Shown in pieces: positions 5,117 through 12,679 of a stretch of DNA of 13,594 nt. The notes beneath the pieces are model-generated. The model was given only the letters and a program-made list of their open reading frames with translations. It ran no database searches and had not been told where the DNA came from. The position numbers and the translations under genes were made by a program. Source of the DNA: Bacteroidota bacterium (GTDB lineage: Bacteria > Bacteroidota > Bacteroidia > Flavobacteriales > Weeksellaceae); the NCBI GenBank assembly GCA_023433225.1, contig JAEZDQ010000081.1, positions 1 through 13,594 on the forward strand, written 5' to 3'. Positions within the stretch are counted from its first letter, which is position 1, and each line of letters begins with the position of its first letter.

Positions 5117-7585
5117 TTATTTCCCTAAGGATAAAATATTCGCCAACAATCGGTAAGCTCCCGGAACGCCCTCCGGCAATTCGCGGAAGAAACTCAAACC
5201 GGTGTAAACATAATAGCCTTTACCGTACTCCGCCACGAGCAAACTTCCTTTCATCGGCGATTCGCCTTTGTCGTGCATGGACAAAATCGGCGTAAATTCT
5301 TTACTCCATTTGTCCGGAAAATACAATCCTCTTTCCTGCACCCAGCCTTCGAAATCTTTCGAAGTAATTTTGTTCGGATGATTTAAAACCGGATGATTTT
5401 TATCCAAAAACTTCACTTCCGAATGTTCATCGGTTACCCGGTCACGCGACAAAATCAAATCAAAAGGCGCAACTTCCGGCGTAAGAACATCGCGCGAAGT
5501 ATTGTATTGCACCAACATATTTCCGCCGTTTTTGACATATTCAAAGAGAATTTTATTTTTAAAAGTCAATTCGTTGATGACATTAAAGGCACGAATTCCC
5601 AGAACCACCGCATCGAATCTTTGCAAGTTTTCGGCTGTTATGTTTTGAGGTGAAATGATTTCCACTTCGTATCCGATTTGACGCAAATTTTCCGGAACGG
5701 AGTCGCCTGCGCCCATAATGTATCCGATTTTTTCACCTTTTTTCTCGATGTCTATTTTCACCAATTTAGCCGAACCGGACAACAAAACTTTTTGTTCGGG
5801 AATATGATCGTAATTGATTTCAATCAATTGATTTTCATAAGTTCCAATCCCCACTTTGAGTTGTGGAATTAATTCTCCTTCGGACTGATTTTTCGGTGGA
5901 CTGACTTCAAACCAAAAGGTTTTTTCTTCGTCTTTTGCATTCAAAATTACTTCCTGATTTTCAGGTGAAATCTTCCAACCATCCGGTGCTTTCAGGCTTA
6001 AATTTCCTTTTAAATCATCCGTAAAAGATTTGACTTTTACCGGAATTCTATGGGGCGTTTCATCACCATAAATCAAGACTTTTTCTTCGACATTGACCGA
6101 AACTTCAGGCAAAACCACAAAAGGTTTATAGGTTTCGCCTTTTGCCGGATCATTGTATTTATAAACTACCGGCTTTTCAAAATGAAAATCTTGCCCCAAA
6201 ATATTTACATTGAACAAAATGCTGTACGGTGGCGGCGTTTCCGGCAATCCGATTAAATTCTCATCACCCACTTTATACATCCCCAAACTTCCTTTTTCTT
6301 CGAGATAATAGGGCGAAGTCGGTTTCAAAAAGGCGGAACCCACCAAAGTTTTTTCTGTGTAAAATGCTTCATTGGGTTTTAAATCTTGACTTTCCTTAAC
6401 TAGCTGAACTTCATTCAATCTAATCGAAAGATTACTGCGGTTAATCGCTTCTATTTTTACATCGGCTTTACCACCAACGGTCGTGTAAGGTTCTTTAGCG
6501 ACAGCTTCCAGAAACAATCCGGAGCAATGGTAAATGATGTTTTTTATTTCTTCCAGTTTAATTTTTCGCCAATGTTCATCTTCCAATTTTAAAATCAATT
6601 GGTAGGCTTTTATGAGTTCAGGAACGGATTTGGATGGATTTGTAAAATCAAATTCCTGTTCCACTTTTGAGAGAATTTCTCCGATTGCCTTTCCTCCTTT
6701 TACACGGTTCCAACTGGTATCAATTCCTTCGAAAACATCGTTTTTCGGCATTCCACCTTTGATGGGTTCCAGATATTCAATCGCTGTTCCACGAACCGCC
6801 GTCGCTCCAAACCCTTGTGAGCTGTGTTGACTTCGGCTTTTGGCAGCAATTTCGGAATTGCTCAATCCTAAAGTCGGATAATAAGACCCGATGTCCATCA
6901 CGAAAAGATTGGTTTTATCGGCCTTGTCAAATTTTTCCTGACTTCCATAAAAAAACCAAGATTGGTTCCAGAAAAGCCGTTTGGGTTGCCAGGTCGAATA
7001 GGTTTTTAATTGTTCAGGAAAACGGTTGGGATTTCCGGCCAGATCAAATGCTTCCACCGACAAAATTGCCGATGCGGTATGATGTCCGTGCGTGGTTCCG
7101 GATGTGCGATGGTCAAAACGGTTGATGATGACATCAGGTTGAAATTTGCGGATGATATACACCAAATCGCTTAAAACTTCTTCTTTGTCCCAAAATTGAA
7201 AAGTTTCTTCCGGATTTTTTGAATACCCGAAATCGTTGGCTCTTGTAAAAAACTGTTCGCCACCGTCAATTCTTCTTGCCTGCAAAAGTTCCTGCGTGCG
7301 GATTACACCCAATAATTCTCTTAATTCGTTTCCAATTAAATTTTGTCCGCCATCACCTCGCGTCAGGGAAATATAGGCTGCCCTTGCATGAACCGTATTT
7401 TCAAAATAAGAAATCAAATGGGTGTTTTCATCGTCCGGATGGGCTGCCACGTACAAAACCGAACCCAGAAAATTGAGTTTTTGAATGGATTCATAGATTT
7501 CTGCCGAACTTGGTTTTTTGGGAGCTTGGGCAAAACACAAAACAGGTATAACCAGTAAAACAAAGGCGCAATAAACTTTTCGCAT
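5117..7585 (-). CDS. Exported PIG-L family deacetylase with C-terminal amidotransferase-like domain
   Basis: An 822-residue protein with a signal peptide (MRKVYCAFVLLVIPVLCFAQ), so it acts in the periplasm or outside. The PIG-L (LmbE-like) domain covers about residues 36-190. It has the zinc motif A-HPDDE (H49, D51, D52, E53), LTRGDGGQN (74-82) and the later histidines in HGHH (166-169), which fit metal binding and catalysis. Known members remove N-acetyl groups from amino-sugar conjugates. The middle (about 370-610) is beta-rich and immunoglobulin-like (KPFVVLPEVSVNVEEKV, WFEVSPPKNQ). The last 206 residues (617-822), from GEKIGYIMGAGDSVPENL through DAVVLGIRAFNV and GGNMLVQYN, resemble a class I glutamine-amidotransferase-like fold, with no obvious catalytic cysteine at the nucleophile position. 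The micropeptide and symporter genes follow on the same strand. The substrate is unknown. Confidence 0.9.
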   Translation of the reverse strand: MRKVYCAFVLLVIPVLCFAQAPKKPSSAEIYESIQKLNFLGSVLYVAAHPDDENTHLISYFENTVHARAAYISLTRGDGGQNLIGNELRELLGVIRTQELLQARRIDGGEQFFTRANDFGYSKNPEETFQFWDKEEVLSDLVYIIRKFQPDVIINRFDHRTSGTTHGHHTASAILSVEAFDLAGNPNRFPEQLKTYSTWQPKRLFWNQSWFFYGSQEKFDKADKTNLFVMDIGSYYPTLGLSNSEIAAKSRSQHSSQGFGATAVRGTAIEYLEPIKGGMPKNDVFEGIDTSWNRVKGGKAIGEILSKVEQEFDFTNPSKSVPELIKAYQLILKLEDEHWRKIKLEEIKNIIYHCSGLFLEAVAKEPYTTVGGKADVKIEAINRSNLSIRLNEVQLVKESQDLKPNEAFYTEKTLVGSAFLKPTSPYYLEEKGSLGMYKVGDENLIGLPETPPPYSILFNVNILGQDFHFEKPVVYKYNDPAKGETYKPFVVLPEVSVNVEEKVLIYGDETPHRIPVKVKSFTDDLKGNLSLKAPDGWKISPENQEVILNAKDEEKTFWFEVSPPKNQSEGELIPQLKVGIGTYENQLIEINYDHIPEQKVLLSGSAKLVKIDIEKKGEKIGYIMGAGDSVPENLRQIGYEVEIISPQNITAENLQRFDAVVLGIRAFNVINELTFKNKILFEYVKNGGNMLVQYNTSRDVLTPEVAPFDLILSRDRVTDEHSEVKFLDKNHPVLNHPNKITSKDFEGWVQERGLYFPDKWSKEFTPILSMHDKGESPMKGSLLVAEYGKGYYVYTGLSFFRELPEGVPGAYRLLANILSLGK

Positions 7586-7609
7586 GGGGTGGATTCGTTT
7601 TTTGAGGCC

Positions 7610-7617
7610 TAAATATA
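7610..7617 (-). promoter_or_regulatory. Possible -7 element TATATTTA for the deacetylase operon
   Basis: TATATTTA (minus, 7617-7610) matches TAnnTTTG except the last base and ends 24 nt before the ATG at 7585. No clear TTG/TTTG is found 17-23 nt upstream. The 54-bp gap after the 122-residue gene has no convincing terminator, so read-through from the HD gene is an alternative. Confidence 0.3.
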
Positions 7618-7639
7618 AGGGAAATTTGAAACACCGGTA

Positions 7640-8008
7640 TCATTTGGCTTTTCGGTGCTTTCTGGCAAAAAATTCTTTATAGACTTCCACTTTTTGTTCA
7701 TATCCGATACCACCGGATTTTACTTTGTAACGGAAATAACGGTAATCGGCAATGGCTGCGTGGTAATTGTCGTGGTCATGCAGAATTTTTGTGGATTCAC
7801 AATCTACAACAATGGATTTGAGGGAATTAATGACGGATTCATAAAAATTTCTCATTTCATAATCCGCTTGGAACTCTGCCCATTCCACATCGGGGCTGGC
7901 CAGACTCGGTTGGCTGTCAAAACTCGCTTTTGCAAAATCCACGACCAGCTTATTCTTCTCGTTCACCGAACTCCAAATCTGTCGCTCCTTGGGCAAAAGG
8001 GAAACCAT
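7640..8008 (-). CDS. Hypothetical protein, 122 residues
   Basis: I do not recognise this family. The protein is soluble: no signal peptide, no membrane helix, a mixed acidic/basic helical composition, a Tyr/Phe-rich middle (NYHAAIADYRYFRYKVK) and a basic end (ARKHRKAK). It is preferred over the overlapping plus-strand frame because its amino-acid composition is normal, while the opposite frame is full of Cys, His, Phe and Ile, as expected of an antisense shadow. The ATG at 8008 is the first start after an in-frame TGA 10 codons upstream. It lies 89 nt after the HD gene and 54 nt before the deacetylase gene on the same strand. Neither gap shows a clear terminator, so it may be co-transcribed with either. 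No function is proposed. Confidence 0.6.
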   Translation of the reverse strand: MVSLLPKERQIWSSVNEKNKLVVDFAKASFDSQPSLASPDVEWAEFQADYEMRNFYESVINSLKSIVVDCESTKILHDHDNYHAAIADYRYFRYKVKSGGIGYEQKVEVYKEFFARKHRKAK

Positions 8009-8097
8009 GTAACCCGAACGTTGGGCTTGTATAAGTCAAATTACCCACTAATAAATAGGAAAAAGATTAAAATAGAAGAATAAACTTAACCTTCCGC

Positions 8098-8688
8098 TTA
8101 CCATTCGGCGAAAAAACGTTCTAGGAATTGTTCCAAGAACAAATGGCGCTCCTCTGCCAATTTCTTGGCGGCATCCGTATTCATCAAACCTTTCAATTTC
8201 AATAATTTATCATAAAAATGTTGAATGGACGTTTCTTCAGGACTTTCCGGATTGTAAATTTCACGCTGCTTGCTTCCGCCATAGGCAAAAGTCCGGGCGA
8301 GTCCGATGGCGCCCAGAGCATCCAGACGGTCTGCGTCCTGAACGATTTTGGCTTCCAAAGTCGTGGGCGCATTTCCTTTGCTGAAAGAGACTTGGGAAAC
8401 GATTTCCAACACTTTTTTGATGGTTTCGGAACCGAGGCCTTGGAGCAATAAAAAGCCGGAGATCAATTCAGCAGCGCGATCCACGCCATTGTGCAATTTG
8501 TAATCGCCCAAATCGTGCAGCCAAGCCGACAGTTCCACCAAAAACAAATCGGCATTTTCTTCTTGGGCAATTCGTTTGGCCATTTTCACGACCCGTTCTA
8601 TGTGGTAATAATCGTGACCGGTGGTTTCTCCTGAAAACCTCATTTCGATGTAATTTTTTGTAGACGTTAGGATTTGATTTTGATTCAT
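8098..8688 (-). CDS. HD-domain metal-dependent phosphohydrolase (YedJ/YpgQ-like)
   Basis: A 196-residue HD-superfamily protein. Numbered from the ATG at 8688, metal-binding residues are visible: H29 in HDYYHIERV, H58-D59 in WLHDLGD, and D118/D120/D123 in VQDADRLDA. The following LGAIGLARTFAYGG helix is typical of the YedJ/YpgQ group, some members of which hydrolyse nucleotides; the substrate here is unknown. A start 11 codons upstream (8721) is possible on paper, but it overlaps the -33 promoter element and the T-tract of the preceding terminator. The ATG at 8688, 4 nt after a TATTTTTG -7 box, is better. The 122-residue gene follows on the same strand. Cytoplasmic; no signal peptide. Confidence 0.88.
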   Translation of the reverse strand: MNQNQILTSTKNYIEMRFSGETTGHDYYHIERVVKMAKRIAQEENADLFLVELSAWLHDLGDYKLHNGVDRAAELISGFLLLQGLGSETIKKVLEIVSQVSFSKGNAPTTLEAKIVQDADRLDALGAIGLARTFAYGGSKQREIYNPESPEETSIQHFYDKLLKLKGLMNTDAAKKLAEERHLFLEQFLERFFAEW

Positions 8689-8692
8689 CTGA

Positions 8693-8722
8693 CAAAAATA
8701 GTTTTTGTAAAGAGATTGCAAA
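8693..8722 (-). promoter_or_regulatory. HD gene promoter, TTTG-N18-TATTTTTG, nearly leaderless
   Basis: On the minus strand TTTG (8722-8719) and TATTTTTG (8700-8693) are 18 nt apart, a full match to the Bacteroidota TTTG / TAnnTTTG consensus. Only TCAG separates the -7 box from the ATG at 8688, so the predicted transcript starts at or within a few bases of the start codon. The -33 TTTG is the end of the upstream terminator's T-tract. Confidence 0.65.
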
Positions 8723-8750
8723 GAAAAACCCGAACAATCGTCCGGGTTTT
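8720..8750 (-). terminator. Intrinsic terminator of the FG-GAP/T9SS gene
   Basis: On the minus strand AAAACCCGGAC (8750-8740) pairs with GTTCGGGTTTT (8735-8725) through 11 bp including one G-U, with a 4-nt loop, and is followed by TTTTTCTTT. It begins 4 nt after the stop of the propeller gene at 8755. Confidence 0.85.
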
Positions 8751-8754
8751 GTTT

Positions 8755-10497
8755 TTATTTTTTAACCCACTTAAAACTCTTTCTTTCCTCACCCATACTA
8801 AGTTGTACGACATAAGTTCCCGGCTGCAAATGAGAAAGGTTGTATGTTCTCAAAGATTTGGAAATGGATTCGTTTTGAGTGAATACATTTTGTCCTGTAA
8901 AATCAAAAATCTTTATTTTGAAATCATACACTTCTTCCTTGAATTTGATATTTAAAATTCCGGATGAAGGATTTGGGAAAACCGAAACCGAGTTTGCTGG
9001 CATGTCTTGTGTTCCCATGACAATTTCTTTCATTAAAAACCCGTCACGGGTATTATTTCCTTTGTATCCGTTCCAAAGAATTTTGCTTTCGTCATACGGA
9101 ACGTCCAGATTATAGGAACTGATGAAAAGAGAGTCGGTTGAAGCTCCAAAATTCAGGGTATATGAATTCAGGGAAAGATCCATCATGCCGTCATTGTCAA
9201 TGTCACCTATAACCGCTCCATTGAGGAAAGTGAATCCTCTGGGACGTAATGGAAAACCTTCAATTTCACCGGAGCCATCTACTGAAAATGCATGAAGATA
9301 TCCATATCCTTCGGCGTCTGTAATATTACTACCAAAAATCAATTCCATTACCCCGTCATTGTTAATATCGGCGACAGTGATAACCCCTTCATTTCCTCCC
9401 ACTTTATTGATGGGAAAATTGCCAATGTCATTACCGTCAGGTGACATTCCATATAGGGTAGGAAGGGGATTGCCTTCAGAGAAATTCGGATTGCCGGCAA
9501 AAATTTCATAATTCTCATCACCGTCCACATCAGCTACAGTTGGCGGTGCATAGGTCCAATTACCAATCGCATAAGGCCAGCCTGTTCGATAACTTCCATC
9601 GTGTTCACGCACATAATAAGCGGGATTATCTCCATGATTGGCTCCTACAATTTCCAAATCACCATCCTCATCTAAATCGACCAAAACGGGAGATTGATAA
9701 GAATAAGCAACTCCCGTGGCGACAACGGGAAATCCGGGTAAAATACCCGCATCGGGTTTTAAAGCAAACAAGCCCGTATTGTAACCAGCGACAATGATTT
9801 CTTTGGTGCCATCGTTGTCAATATCTCCAACTGAAGGTGTAAAACAAGATACAGATCCAATGTCATACGGCCAGTTTTCGTTGAAATAAGTACCATCTAA
9901 ATTGTATACATGGATTAAGGCCGAAGTTCCACTTGCTCGTTGTGCAGTGATAATTTCATATACTCCATCATCATCTAAATCGGCAACCGTAGGTGCATTG
10001 TTCACTAAAGTAGTTCCAAATGCTTTGGGCCATCCGGGCATTTCATTTCCTTGGTGATTTAAAACGACAATACCATTTTGCAAAGTTGAAAACCCATAGT
10101 TAATAACGATTTCCAAATTGCCATCAGCGTCCAAATCAGCGACGGCTGGTGGATAAAGCACAGGGCCTAACATGGATTTTTCAAATAGTATGGAACCATC
10201 TCCTTTGATTGCATAAAATTTATCATTTATGCCAATCAGAAGTTCGTCCACGCCGTCATTGTCCAAATCGGCAAGCGTCAGCCCTCTTGTGTTTTTTGAA
10301 TACTGAAAAGCAGGTGCTTCGAAGGTCATAAAAGGTTCAGGGTTAATTTCGTTGGGAGTAACCAAAGTTTGAAATCCTTCAACTTCTTCCACCGTAATTT
10401 CTCCGCTTCCATTTACCTTTGCCATCATGAAGGTGGCTTGGGCAGAAACAAATCCAATTAGCGTTAAGTTGGTAATAAACGTAAAAACTTTTTTCAT
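8755..10497 (-). CDS. T9SS-secreted FG-GAP/VCBS repeat protein (beta-propeller)
   Basis: A 580-residue secreted protein. A signal peptide (MKKVFTFITNLTLIGFVSAQ) is followed by eight repeats carrying calcium-loop motifs of the D-x-D-x-D-G type at about residues 77 (DLDNDG), 121 (DLDADG), 173 (DLDDDG), 225 (DIDNDG), 274 (DLDEDG), 323 (DVDGDE, where the final Gly is Glu), 377 (DINNDG) and 432 (DIDNDG). The spacing is 44-55 residues. Most are followed by a short strand such as LEIVI or EIIVAG, as in FG-GAP/VCBS blades, so a propeller is expected. The C-terminus (about 502-580) is a type A sorting domain: SVSVFPNPSSGILNIKF, then LSHLQPGTYVVQL and the basic end KWVKK. This sends the protein through the type IX secretion system to the surface or medium. 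No enzyme domain is visible; a binding or scaffold role is likely. Confidence 0.92.
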   Translation of the reverse strand: MKKVFTFITNLTLIGFVSAQATFMMAKVNGSGEITVEEVEGFQTLVTPNEINPEPFMTFEAPAFQYSKNTRGLTLADLDNDGVDELLIGINDKFYAIKGDGSILFEKSMLGPVLYPPAVADLDADGNLEIVINYGFSTLQNGIVVLNHQGNEMPGWPKAFGTTLVNNAPTVADLDDDGVYEIITAQRASGTSALIHVYNLDGTYFNENWPYDIGSVSCFTPSVGDIDNDGTKEIIVAGYNTGLFALKPDAGILPGFPVVATGVAYSYQSPVLVDLDEDGDLEIVGANHGDNPAYYVREHDGSYRTGWPYAIGNWTYAPPTVADVDGDENYEIFAGNPNFSEGNPLPTLYGMSPDGNDIGNFPINKVGGNEGVITVADINNDGVMELIFGSNITDAEGYGYLHAFSVDGSGEIEGFPLRPRGFTFLNGAVIGDIDNDGMMDLSLNSYTLNFGASTDSLFISSYNLDVPYDESKILWNGYKGNNTRDGFLMKEIVMGTQDMPANSVSVFPNPSSGILNIKFKEEVYDFKIKIFDFTGQNVFTQNESISKSLRTYNLSHLQPGTYVVQLSMGEERKSFKWVKK

Positions 10498-10516
10498 ACT
10501 GAATGATTTAATTCTC

Positions 10517-10524
10517 TAAAGTTA
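10517..10524 (-). promoter_or_regulatory. Possible -7 element TAACTTTA for the FG-GAP gene
   Basis: TAACTTTA (minus, 10524-10517) differs from TAnnTTTG in the last base and ends 19 nt before the ATG at 10497. A -33 element is not evident. Confidence 0.3.
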
Positions 10525-10607
10525 GTAATTAATCCTTTTCCTAATGCTTAATGAGGCTCTTAATTAATTATTTACCAATAAACTGTCTGATATTAGAATA
10601 ATTAATT

Positions 10608-10615
10608 TATATTTG
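10608..10615 (+). promoter_or_regulatory. rpsP promoter -7 element TATATTTG
   Basis: TATATTTG is an exact TAnnTTTG match and is followed by CACCC, a common start-region context in Flavobacteriia. Transcription should start near 10618-10622, giving a leader of about 50 nt. A canonical TTG at -33 is not seen; the region reads CTGTCTGATATT. Confidence 0.7.
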
Positions 10616-10620
10616 CACCC

Positions 10621-10669
10621 TCAAAAATGTAACTAAATCGGGACGAGTTCCCAAAAATACATATAAAAA
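10621..10669 (+). promoter_or_regulatory. Structured rpsP leader, candidate S16 autoregulatory element
   Basis: The leader can fold into an outer stem ATGTA/TACAT (10627-10631 with 10658-10662) and an inner stem GGGA/TCCC (10640-10643 with 10649-10652) around the loop CGAGT. Asymmetric internal loops (8 nt and 5 nt, A-rich on the 3' side) separate the stems. The 3' arm ends 7 nt before the ATG, so folding would cover the A-rich start region. From memory, a flavobacterial S16 leader candidate has been described from comparative genomics; I cannot confirm the match here. Confidence 0.5.
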
Positions 10670-11248
10670 ATGGCAACAAAAATCAGATTGCAAAGACACG
10701 GAAGAAAAGGAAAAGCATTCTTCCACATCGTAGTAGCAGACTCCCGTTCACCTCGTGACGGGCGTTTCATCGAAAAAATCGGAACCTACAACCCTGTTAC
10801 CAACCCTGCACAAATCGAATTGGATATTGATGCGGCGGTTTCTTGGTTACAAAAAGGGGCACAGCCTACCAACACGGCCAGAAACATCCTTTCTTACAAA
10901 GGCGCTTTGATGAAAAAGCACTTGTTGGGCGGTGTCGCAAAAGGTGCTTTCAGCGAAGAAGATGCTGAAACCCGTTTCCAAGCTTGGTTGGAAGAAAGAA
11001 GCCAAGCGGTAGAAAACAAAAAAGAAGGTTTGGCCAAATCTGCACAAGATATAAAAGCGGCTAAATTGGAGGCAGAAAAGAAAAAATCGGAAGCCCGCAT
11101 AGCGGTTGAAGAAGAATCTCCTACAGAGGAAGCGGAAGCAACGACAGAAGAAAGCGTTGAGGAGGTTTCGGCTGAAGCATCGGAAGAAACTCCTGCTGCT
11201 GAGGAAGCAGCTGCTGAAGAAACTTCAGAAGAGAAAACAGAAGAATAA
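10670..11248 (+). CDS. rpsP: 30S ribosomal protein S16
   Basis: Ribosomal protein S16 binds 16S rRNA early in assembly of the 30S subunit. The first 80 residues are the conserved domain: MATKIRLQRHGRKGKAFFHIVVADSR-like start, RDGRFIEKIGTYNP (29-42), and AVSWLQKGAQPTNTARNIL (55-73). The total is 192 residues, about twice the size of the E. coli protein. The extra C-terminus is a charged helix (about 95-145, KKEGLAKSAQDIKAAKLEAEKKKSEAR) followed by a very acidic, low-complexity tail rich in Glu, Ala, Ser and Thr. Long tails of this kind are usual for S16 of Bacteroidota. The gene has its own TATATTTG promoter and a structured leader, and rimM follows after 13 nt. Confidence 0.97.
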   Translation: MATKIRLQRHGRKGKAFFHIVVADSRSPRDGRFIEKIGTYNPVTNPAQIELDIDAAVSWLQKGAQPTNTARNILSYKGALMKKHLLGGVAKGAFSEEDAETRFQAWLEERSQAVENKKEGLAKSAQDIKAAKLEAEKKKSEARIAVEEESPTEEAEATTEESVEEVSAEASEETPAAEEAAAEETSEEKTEE

Positions 11249-11261
11249 TCCAATTCGTCTG

Positions 11262-11786
11262 ATGCGGAAAGAAGATTGTTATTACTTAGGTAAAATAACG
11301 AAAACACATGGTTTCAAAGGAAACTTAATCTTGCATCTCGAAACAGACGAACCGGAATTATACAATAACTTGGAATCAGTATTCATCGAAAGAGATGGAA
11401 TGCTGGTTCCATTTTTTTTTGAATTCGCCCAACCTTATTCAAAGGGAAAATTATTGGTGAAATTCGAAGGCATTTCACCCGAAGAGGCGGAAAAACTTGT
11501 GAACCGCCGTGGCTATTTACCGCTCGAAACTTTACCCGATTTGGCGGGAACGGATTTTTATTACCACGAAATCACCGGATTTTCGGTCATAGACACCCAA
11601 CACGGCGAAATCGGCATTATTCAAAACGTCAACGACAGTGGCGCACAAGCTTTGTTTGAAGTTAAATTCGGAGACAAAGACCTATTGATTCCCGTGGTGG
11701 ATGAATGGATTCTGGAAGTCAACCGCGATGAGAAATTCATCAAAATGGAAACTCCCGAAGGATTGATTGAGTTGTATTGGGGTTAA
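11262..11786 (+). CDS. rimM: Ribosome maturation factor RimM
   Basis: RimM helps mature the 3' domain of the 16S rRNA and the head of the 30S subunit, and it binds S19. The protein has 174 residues. The N-terminal RimM barrel runs from CYYLGKITKTHGFKGNLIL to about residue 85 (LLVKFEGISPEEAEKLVNR), and the PRC-barrel domain follows (about 97-172, DFYYHEITGFSVID then LLIPVVDEWILEVN). The ATG at 11262 is chosen; the frame continues upstream into rpsP, but that part is only an arginine/lysine-rich reading of the rpsP tail in another frame. It lies 13 nt after the rpsP stop and is surely co-transcribed with it. A run of nine T at 11412-11420 encodes three Phe residues. Confidence 0.96.
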   Translation: MRKEDCYYLGKITKTHGFKGNLILHLETDEPELYNNLESVFIERDGMLVPFFFEFAQPYSKGKLLVKFEGISPEEAEKLVNRRGYLPLETLPDLAGTDFYYHEITGFSVIDTQHGEIGIIQNVNDSGAQALFEVKFGDKDLLIPVVDEWILEVNRDEKFIKMETPEGLIELYWG

Positions 11787-11792
11787 TTTATG

Positions 11793-11874
11793 TGAATCCT
11801 CCGGATTCAATCTTAATTTATAATTCTGATTTCTATAAATATTTGATTTCTCTGAAATCAATTTCGCAGTTTTT
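11793..11874. terminator. Hairpins between convergent rimM and GLPGLI genes
   Basis: The 98-bp convergent gap holds two short hairpins. TGAATCC/GGATTCA (11793-11809) has a 3-nt loop. TTGATTTC/GAAATCAA (11843-11861) also has a 3-nt loop and is followed after 8 nt by a run of six T. The second could end rimM transcripts. Neither has a T-tract directly attached, so termination is uncertain. Confidence 0.35.
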
Positions 11875-11884
11875 TAGACCCGTA

Positions 11885-12610
11885 TTAATCTTTATCCACA
11901 CCGTCGCTGTACATTTCCATAATTCTATCGAAATGCTCATCTCCAATCCTGTCTGCTTCTTGGTAGCTAATGGTTTTTCCTTTTGGAAATTTGACACGAA
12001 AATTATCTTTTAAGATTTCAATTTCTTTGGCGGTATATTGTTCTGTCAGTATTGCATTTTCAACTGAAACACTAACTATCTCAAGTTCGAGGATCAGTCC
12101 AGGCAAACCACCATAAAGTTCAGGGCCGATTGCATAGGGCAGTTTGGAAGCATACCAAGCTGTCATTACGATATCTGCCCCATTTACATTTTCTTCCAGA
12201 ACTGCGGTAGCTTTTCGGACTGAATAGCCTAAAATTTCTTTGGTGTCTTTTTCAATTCTCCAGTCATATTTCAGCAAAGAGTCCGAAACCAAATATTTTT
12301 TTCCAAATATATTCTCCTCTACAAAAAATCTCTTCTCTTTCAGGTCAATGAAATAATGATCACTCCTCATCTGAGAAGTTGGCTTATCATCTTCCATTTG
12401 CACCACCAGCTTCTCTATGTCGTCATACGCCGACTTGTCTCCATCTATGACCAACTCAAAATCCGTTGGCAGAATCCTACCTCCAAACTTGGATGTCGCA
12501 TTGGTTTCATCCAGGATAAAATTCCCTTCATATGTAACTTTCAATTTTTCCTGGGCAGATAGGATAGTCCCGCTGAGAATTAAGATGAAAAGAGAAAAAA
12601 ACCGGGTCAT
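11885..12610 (-). CDS. GLPGLI family protein
   Basis: A 241-residue exported protein of the GLPGLI family, named for the motif found here at residues 168-173 in PELYGGLPGLILELE. A signal peptide (MTRFFSLFILILSGTILSAQ) precedes a beta-rich domain with LKVTYEGNFILDE, the SDHYFIDLKEKRFFVEENIF segment, and WYASKLPYAIGPELYG just before the motif. The family is confined mainly to Bacteroidota; I know of no established biochemical role, although some members are encoded beside outer-membrane proteins. The length is in the usual range. It converges on rimM and lies 69 nt downstream of another exported protein on the same strand, with no clear promoter or terminator in that gap. Confidence 0.92.
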   Translation of the reverse strand: MTRFFSLFILILSGTILSAQEKLKVTYEGNFILDETNATSKFGGRILPTDFELVIDGDKSAYDDIEKLVVQMEDDKPTSQMRSDHYFIDLKEKRFFVEENIFGKKYLVSDSLLKYDWRIEKDTKEILGYSVRKATAVLEENVNGADIVMTAWYASKLPYAIGPELYGGLPGLILELEIVSVSVENAILTEQYTAKEIEILKDNFRVKFPKGKTISYQEADRIGDEHFDRIMEMYSDGVDKD

Positions 12611-12679
12611 GATTTTAAAATTTTAATAGTCAGAATCAACTGTCTAAAATAGCAAAATAATCCTGACGAAGTGGTAAAA

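Noticed and set aside
7655..8083. A 142-codon open frame on the plus strand opposite the 122-residue gene
   Set aside because: Its composition is unlike a real protein (many Cys, His, Phe, Ile and Val runs), and it lies antisense to a frame with normal composition.
8009..8097. GTAATTTGAC as a promoter for the 122-residue gene
   Set aside because: It is one base short of TAnnTTTG and has no -33 partner at the right distance.
8688..8721. The longer start of the HD protein (MQSLYKNYFCQ)
   Set aside because: It overlaps the -33 promoter element and the terminator T-tract and would place the promoter within the gene.
8674..8955. A 93-codon plus-strand frame across the terminator and the T9SS domain
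   Set aside because: It crosses a strong minus-strand terminator and is antisense to two recognised genes.
11106..11261. An upstream start that would add 52 residues to RimM
   Set aside because: The extra stretch is an Arg/Lys/Leu-rich reading of the rpsP acidic tail in another frame. RimM proteins begin near the ATG at 11262.
10894..11307. A 137-codon minus-strand frame over the end of rpsP
   Set aside because: Its Ser/Ala-rich low complexity is the antisense image of the Glu/Ala tail codons of rpsP.
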